From IMG/VR virus record IMGVR_UViG_3300028835_000859, positions 1 to 33,008 of that record: a stretch of DNA of 33,008 nucleotides. One strand, written 5' to 3'. The position numbers and the translations under genes were made by a program. The stretch comes from a virus. Under the pieces are notes generated by a model. The model saw only the letters and a list, made by a program, of their open reading frames with translations. It was not told where the DNA came from and searched no databases. Of this stretch, positions 29,802 to 33,008 are shown in pieces (within the stretch, counting starts at the first letter, position 1; every line of letters starts with the position of its first letter).

Positions 29802-30052
29802 ACGGCTGGGTGCTTCTGGCCTTCGAAGTCCACATGTATGACGTTGCACTCATGCCGGCGGCACCAGACCTGAATGCCCAATAATGTCCAGCCAATCTCA
29901 AGCTGCGAGTAGGTGGACGGGCTTTCGCCATCGGTTCCGGGCGCGTCATCCTTGAAGTCCTGAAGGCATTTGCCGCAGTGCATGAACATGTGGATGTTGT
30001 TGTCTTCCATGCTCTTGGCATCGTTCGGGTCAGTCGGTTTGTCGTTGCTCAT
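29798..30052 (-). CDS. Small Cys/His protein, possible zinc binding (84 aa)
   Basis: ATG 30052 overlaps the upstream stop (ATGA). The core contains FMHCGKCLQDF and, 35 residues later, QVWCRRHECNVIHVDFEG: CxxC and CxxxxC/H residues that could hold one zinc. The N-terminus is hydrophilic (SNDKPTDPNDAKSMED). It has the same general layout as the zinc-ribbon gene two places downstream, so the two may be distant duplicates. No family recognised. Confidence 0.6.
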   Translation of the reverse strand: MSNDKPTDPNDAKSMEDNNIHMFMHCGKCLQDFKDDAPGTDGESPSTYSQLEIGWTLLGIQVWCRRHECNVIHVDFEGQKHPAV

Positions 30053-30264
30053 AGATTTCTCACCAGGACCTCGTTGTTGTAGCGGCGAACCCGAGCCGGA
30101 CTCATGCGCGCGTAGTCGCATTCAGACTTTGCTCGCTCGCCAAACCAGCGCCTAATCTCGTGACCGTCCCAGTCTTCAGGGACATCGTCGATGCGATCAA
30201 GCAGGTGTTCTTTCAGGCTGTTGCACAGTTCCTCGAGGACGCGCCTCTGGTCATTCCTGTTCAT
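30049..30264 (-). CDS. Small helical hypothetical protein (71 aa)
   Basis: ATG 30264 has a purine-rich Shine-Dalgarno (GAGGGAGGGAA) just upstream; longer starts in the frame lie well inside the neighbouring gene. The protein is helical and charged: RRVLEELCNSLKEHLLDRI, DWDGHEIRRWFGERA, MSPARVRRYNNEVLV. The second half is basic. No family recognised. It overlaps the upstream gene by 14 bases and the next by 4. Confidence 0.6.
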   Translation of the reverse strand: MNRNDQRRVLEELCNSLKEHLLDRIDDVPEDWDGHEIRRWFGERAKSECDYARMSPARVRRYNNEVLVRNL

Positions 30265-30868
30265 GGGTTCCCTCCCTCTTAATCCAGAATGGTTCGTAAG
30301 AAAATGGAATGTCGATCCACCGGTTGCGATCGATCTCGCTCGTGAATGCACGAGCATTACGTTTCTGCGTTGGGAAATCTTCCAGGATCCCCTGCAGGTC
30401 GGCGCAGTCCTTCACATAGAGATCGCTCTCGTGATGGTCGAACTCCAGACCAGCGCTGACCACTCGTTGGAACAGCGTCTCGGGAATGACCTCGCAAACA
30501 AACAGGTGGGCAATCATTAGCTTGTCGATCGCCAGCAACACGATGCGGCCATCAGGCCAGCGCTTTATTTCGAAGCTTCCGATCTGGCCCTCACAGCAGT
30601 GCGGCCTGGTGGCATTGACGATCCTCGGATTGACCCTGACATATCGGCAAGTCCAATCATCCTTGTGAAGTTTTTTGCCCTCCTGGGCGAGCCACCCGGC
30701 GGGGGGATGCAGCGTGTCATTGTCTGCCTTCAGGTAGTAGTAACCCTTGGAGGCAAGGCCGTGATCGTCAGCGGTGTTCTGGCGAATCTTCTCGCGATCA
30801 GCTTTGACATGCATGTCTATAACGATGTTCGTGATCGACATCGGTTCAACCAGCGGTTCCTTATTCAA
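30251..30868 (-). CDS. Hypothetical protein with TTG start (205 aa)
   Basis: The start is TTG 30868, overlapping the upstream stop as TTGA and preceded by GAGGAG with 8-base spacing; an ATG nine codons in has no Shine-Dalgarno. It is the largest protein of this block: an N-terminal region with VIDMHVKADREKIRQ, a middle part with Cys residues (WTCRYVRVNPRIVN, HCCEGQIGSFEIKRW), then a strand-rich part (RIVLLAIDKLMIAHLFV) and a C-terminal IDRNRWIDIPFSYEPFW. No family recognised. Confidence 0.65.
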   Translation of the reverse strand: MNKEPLVEPMSITNIVIDMHVKADREKIRQNTADDHGLASKGYYYLKADNDTLHPPAGWLAQEGKKLHKDDWTCRYVRVNPRIVNATRPHCCEGQIGSFEIKRWPDGRIVLLAIDKLMIAHLFVCEVIPETLFQRVVSAGLEFDHHESDLYVKDCADLQGILEDFPTQKRNARAFTSEIDRNRWIDIPFSYEPFWIKREGTHEQE

Positions 30869-31233
30869 TGTAGTTTCTCCTCTTCCATGGATACGAACGG
30901 TGCCTTGCCGAACTCCTTTAAGAAGGCAGCGGAGTCAGCGAAATCTTCCATCATCAGTTCGTACACTTCGGTCTCAGCCTGAGCGGCCATCAGGCCAGCG
31001 ATGGTGCGTACGACTTCTAGTAATTTTTTCAGGTCGCCGGGGTCAGCCTCATTCGGTTCCATCTGGTACCAGTTCTTCTGGTCTTTGGAATCGAAGGACT
31101 TGTCGTCTACGTGATAGCGAAACCTGTAGACCAGGCACGGCTTGTCGTCTTTCATGTATATGGAGGCGAGCCAATCGCTCTCTGGCATGCCGACAAACCA
31201 GATGCCGATGGTGTCTTCTGAGAATTCGATCAC
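30865..31233 (-). CDS. Hypothetical protein with GTG start (122 aa)
   Basis: The start is GTG 31233, overlapping the upstream stop as GTGA and preceded by GAGG with about 8-base spacing. The first 60 residues are beta-rich and aromatic (TIGIWFVGMPESDWLASIYM, KPCLVYRFRYHVDD, QKNWYQMEPNE); the second half is a helix pair (LKKLLEVVRTIAGLMAAQAE, ADSAAFLKEFGKAPF). It looks like a single folded alpha/beta protein. No family recognised. Confidence 0.65.
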   Translation of the reverse strand: MIEFSEDTIGIWFVGMPESDWLASIYMKDDKPCLVYRFRYHVDDKSFDSKDQKNWYQMEPNEADPGDLKKLLEVVRTIAGLMAAQAETEVYELMMEDFADSAAFLKEFGKAPFVSMEEEKLH

Positions 31234-31397
31234 TGTCCATCCTCAAAGTAGGGGTGGACGACATCGTCTTTGCCGCCATCGATAATTTTCAATTCGCGCT
31301 GATCCTCTGGCACTTTCCAGACAATCCTTACTGTGTCCGGCTTGCCATCCACGGTGACCAGTTTGAAGATGTCGTTCTCAAATACTACGGTGGCCAT
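31230..31397 (-). CDS. Very small hypothetical protein (55 aa)
   Basis: ATG 31397 is preceded by AGAGG with 8-base spacing. The protein reads MATVVFENDIFKLVTVDG, TVRIVWKVPEDQRELKIID and ends DVVHPYFEDGQ. It is strand-rich with no low complexity, and its stop overlaps the next start (GTGA), so it is a genuine member of the operon. No family recognised. Confidence 0.65.
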   Translation of the reverse strand: MATVVFENDIFKLVTVDGKPDTVRIVWKVPEDQRELKIIDGGKDDVVHPYFEDGQ

Positions 31398-31399
31398 GA

Positions 31400-31522
31400 T
31401 TAGAACCTCTTGAAGCGCACGATCTTGCCGTGCTGGTAGATTGGGATTGATCGCCTTTCGCCATTTTTTTGCAGCAACCCGGCGTACTGCAGGGCTTCGG
31501 TTATCCTGTCGAACCCATTCAG
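31400..31522 (-). CDS. Possible 40-aa protein with CTG start (or frameshifted product)
   Basis: Between two coupled genes, a frame with gene-like content runs to TAA at 31400-31402: NGFDRITEALQYAGLLQKNG, then RSIPIYQHGKIVRFKRF. It has no ATG, GTG or upstream TTG start. CTG 31522 overlaps the upstream stop as CTGA, matching the ATGA/GTGA/TTGA geometry of this operon. The open frame extends a little further upstream (RHDDRYYVDL), across a GGAGGT and ATGATG in another frame, so a single-base sequencing error placing an ATG start there is also possible. Confidence 0.4.
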   Translation of the reverse strand: MNGFDRITEALQYAGLLQKNGERRSIPIYQHGKIVRFKRF

Positions 31523-31845
31523 GTCGACGTAATAGCGATCATCATGTCTACCTCCACCTGGAGTTCAAATGGGAAGTTGAAATTCGCATCCTCTTTCGAA
31601 GCGCAACTAAGCACCTGGCAGATGGTCTCTGCCTCGTCATCATCGGCGACGGTAACGATTACCCTGGTAGGCGTAGGCTTGATCTCGTCGACATCGGTGA
31701 TTTCCCAATCACCTTCGGATTCTTCTTCAGCAAAGAGTCCGCCATCGGCATCCTTGGCTTTGCGGTAAGCGTCGTTTTCATCCTCGGCTTCGATGTCCAG
31801 ATAGCACACGGATGTCATGACGGCCTTGATTCGGTACTTGTTCAT
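31519..31845 (-). CDS. Small acidic hypothetical protein (108 aa)
   Basis: ATG 31845 overlaps the upstream stop (ATGA). The first 55 residues (MNKYRIKAVMTSVCYLDIEA, ENDAYRKAKDADGG, GDWEITDVDEI) have the strand-A.s..eA...a-strand layout of DpnD/PcfM-like small proteins. A second half (TRVIVTVADDDEAETICQVL, FPFELQVEVDM) looks like a second alpha/beta unit, suggesting two fused small domains. Function unknown; the family comparison is weak. Confidence 0.6.
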   Translation of the reverse strand: MNKYRIKAVMTSVCYLDIEAEDENDAYRKAKDADGGLFAEEESEGDWEITDVDEIKPTPTRVIVTVADDDEAETICQVLSCASKEDANFNFPFELQVEVDMMIAITST

Positions 31846-32315
31846 GGCGTGGACTTCCAGTTGTCTGGGTCAACCTCAATGATGGTGTACCCGAGTTCGG
31901 TCAGCCGATCCTCGCACTTGATGCGATCACGATCGCACGGCCATGTCTTGCTGGTTCCAAGGACGGCGCTGAAAAGATACAGCCTGAACTGATTCGAAAG
32001 CGTGTTCGATGTCTTGCCCAGCGGGAAAACATGAATCGTTTTCTGCTTGATCTTCAGGATGTGCTCGGCCAAAGCTTTTGCCTGGTACTTAATGCAGGGT
32101 GTGCCGCCGTTGGCGTAACGTCCTGCGCCGCGCGGTCCACCGGCAAGCTCGCCGTTCTTATTTCGCTTGCGATCGGCGCGAAAAATTCGATGCCCGGTGG
32201 AGCGGAACTGAGTGGCGCGTTCCTTTTCCTTGCGCTTCGAAAGCTTCTCAGGGTCTCGGCTCTGCGCACATCGTACGAACTGGCCCTCGGTCTGGATATC
32301 TAGTTGATACATCAT
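31842..32315 (-). CDS. Basic hypothetical protein (157 aa)
   Basis: ATG 32315 follows GGAGG with about 7-base spacing and overlaps the upstream stop by 4 bases. The first half is strongly basic (DPEKLSKRKEKERATQFRS, RADRKRNKNGELAG) and the centre glycine-rich (GPRGAGRYANGG); the second half looks folded (KALAEHILKIKQKTIHVFPL, LYLFSAVLGTSKTW, ELGYTIIEVDPDNW). Basic composition suggests nucleic-acid contact. No family recognised. Confidence 0.6.
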   Translation of the reverse strand: MMYQLDIQTEGQFVRCAQSRDPEKLSKRKEKERATQFRSTGHRIFRADRKRNKNGELAGGPRGAGRYANGGTPCIKYQAKALAEHILKIKQKTIHVFPLGKTSNTLSNQFRLYLFSAVLGTSKTWPCDRDRIKCEDRLTELGYTIIEVDPDNWKSTP

Positions 32316-32560
32316 CCTGCTGCCTCCATGGTTAGGCCATCGTTGAGAATCCCTTCGATGATGTCGCTAATGTAGCGGTGTTCGATCACGATGCCTTTCT
32401 TGCCCCAATACTGGGTTTCCTCGGTGAGAGAGACACGCTCTTCCACCCAATCGTCTGCCGCCTCGGTGAGTGGCGTCAGAATGAAAATGCTGTTCGCGTT
32501 CAGGACTTGGAAGTCGACATCCTTAGGCCGACTCCTGAATTGAAAGCCAACCCGGCCCAT
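32312..32560 (-). CDS. Small conserved phage-type protein (82 aa)
   Basis: The start is taken as ATG 32560; TTG 32581 is an alternative and neither has a good Shine-Dalgarno. The body reads VDFQVLNANSIFILTPLTEA, DDWVEERVS, TQYWGKKGIVIEHRYISDI, EGILNDGLT. This F.V.N..SI..L.PLT..A..W......WG...V.EHRY...I..G...DGL order is a recurring small phage protein that I know only as uncharacterised. It overlaps its upstream neighbour by 38 bases. Confidence 0.6.
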   Translation of the reverse strand: MGRVGFQFRSRPKDVDFQVLNANSIFILTPLTEAADDWVEERVSLTEETQYWGKKGIVIEHRYISDIIEGILNDGLTMEAAG

Positions 32561-32741
32561 TGCCTTCGGGGTCCATGTCAACCCAGACCTGCAGGGTTTT
32601 GCCCTGCTCCGTGGCTACGTTGAAGCCAAAGCTTCCCTCGGAAAAATCGTTACCAGGTGACTCAATTGCTCCCGTGATTTTGGCACCGACCAGTTTGTCG
32701 GCGATCTCTTTGGTCATGTATTCGATGTTGCTTCTGCCCAT
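32523..32741 (-). CDS. Small hypothetical protein (72 aa)
   Basis: ATG 32741 follows GGGAG with about 6-base spacing. The protein contains a helix (MTKEIADKLVGAKI), then strands (EGSFGFNVATEQGKTLQVWV) and WLSIQESA at the end. It resembles small beta-sandwich-like phage proteins with FGF.V.....L.VWVD, but no name is available. Four bases separate it from the upstream stop. Confidence 0.6.
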   Translation of the reverse strand: MGRSNIEYMTKEIADKLVGAKITGAIESPGNDFSEGSFGFNVATEQGKTLQVWVDMDPEGNGPGWLSIQESA

Positions 32742-32744
32742 GAT

Positions 32745-32963
32745 TTACTCCCTGTAATAACCGTCGAACCAATCGCCGTGCTTGCGCGTCCGTGCGCGCC
32801 CTGCGGCGTTGATGCAGGTGGTGGATGAACTCTCTGGGTCATTGCAATGTTCTTGCACCTGGTCCAGAGACAGGCCTGTTTCAATGGTTCGCTTGCGGGA
32901 TTGCAGATGCCCATCGGCACCTGCTTTCCCGTGAAAGAACCGAACGATCTTGTAGGTACTCAT
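32745..32963 (-). CDS. Conserved small phage protein with HCxDPESSS motif (72 aa)
   Basis: ATG 32963 follows GGAGG with 4-base spacing and overlaps the upstream stop (ATGA). The protein begins MSTYKIVRFFHGKAG, then TIETGLSLDQVQEHCNDP, ESSSTTCINAAGRAR and ends GDWFDGYYRE. The order YKIVRFF...TGL.L...Q.HC.DPE.SS.T......WFDGY is one I know from many unrelated phages, always without known function. Confidence in the gene is high; the role is unknown. Confidence 0.75.
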   Translation of the reverse strand: MSTYKIVRFFHGKAGADGHLQSRKRTIETGLSLDQVQEHCNDPESSSTTCINAAGRARTRKHGDWFDGYYRE

Positions 32964-33008
32964 TCCGCCTCCAGCGAGGCCTTGACCTCGTCGATGGTGG
33001 GGAATATT
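32960..33008 (-). CDS. 3' end of the next small gene (partial)
   Basis: The frame ending at TGA 32960-32962 reads IFPTIDEVKASLEAE to the window edge. It overlaps the next start as ATGA, fitting the operon. The 5' part lies beyond the window. PTIDEV..SLEAE is a helical ending; nothing more can be said. Confidence 0.5.
   Translation of the reverse strand, partial: IFPTIDEVKASLEAE

Overview
The window is a segment of a tailed double-stranded DNA phage (or prophage) of a Gram-negative host, moderately GC-rich by eye. The phage identity rests on a giant 4,513-residue large polyvalent protein next to two smaller low-complexity structural or ejection-type proteins, a lysis cassette with overlapping spanin genes, a RecT/YqaJ/SSB recombination set, a DUF1376-type replication protein, a C5 cytosine methyltransferase and a RusA resolvase. 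The spanins (inner-membrane Rz plus outer-membrane lipoprotein Rz1) are what point to a Gram-negative host. No tRNA, rRNA, CRISPR array, insertion sequence or integrase was found.

Layout: (1) + strand, 1-17762: tail end of an upstream gene, two putative ejected/internal virion proteins, the polyvalent protein (2593-16134), then a DUF5675 protein, holin-like protein, membrane-anchored coiled-coil protein, Rz and Rz1. (2) - strand, 24610 down to 17689: RecT, YqaJ exonuclease, a coiled-coil protein, a DUF7352-like protein, SSB, several small unknowns, a DEDDy exonuclease, an exported protein and three small unknowns. (3) + strand, 24749-29327: DUF1376 replication protein, P-like helicase-loader candidate, an unknown conserved protein, a C5 methyltransferase overprinted almost end to end by a second ORF, an HNH-like protein and RusA. 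(4) - strand, 33008 down to 29444: about fourteen small, tightly coupled genes of unknown function, many joined by four-base start/stop overlaps (ATGA, GTGA, TTGA), as in phage early accessory blocks. Transcription diverges at 24611-24748 and converges at about 17.7 kb and 29.4 kb.

How they work together: the structural proteins are probably delivered into the cell with the genome, and the polyvalent protein carries several enzyme-like domains (two metallopeptidase motifs, an ADP-ribosyltransferase-like domain, a pyrophosphatase-like domain) that may act on the new host. RecT, exonuclease, SSB, DEDDy nuclease and RusA make a recombination-replication set. The methyltransferase may protect phage DNA. 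Holin and spanins release progeny; no classical endolysin is recognisable unless the DUF5675 protein fills that role.

The three most unusual signals are: (a) 26549-28549, where two same-strand ORFs of 666 and 653 codons start four bases apart behind one Shine-Dalgarno and both carry recognisable family signatures; (b) 17188-17539, where an apparently complete Rz spanin is split between two frames exactly at CTTTGAC, the same shift heptamer used by the prfB (RF2) +1 programmed frameshift; (c) four degenerate tandem repeats of about 80 residues inside the polyvalent protein. Coding density is very high. The only gene-free gaps above 100 bases are 19166-19289, 22733-22851, 24611-24748 and 29328-29443, each described below; there is no gene-free stretch above 300 bases.
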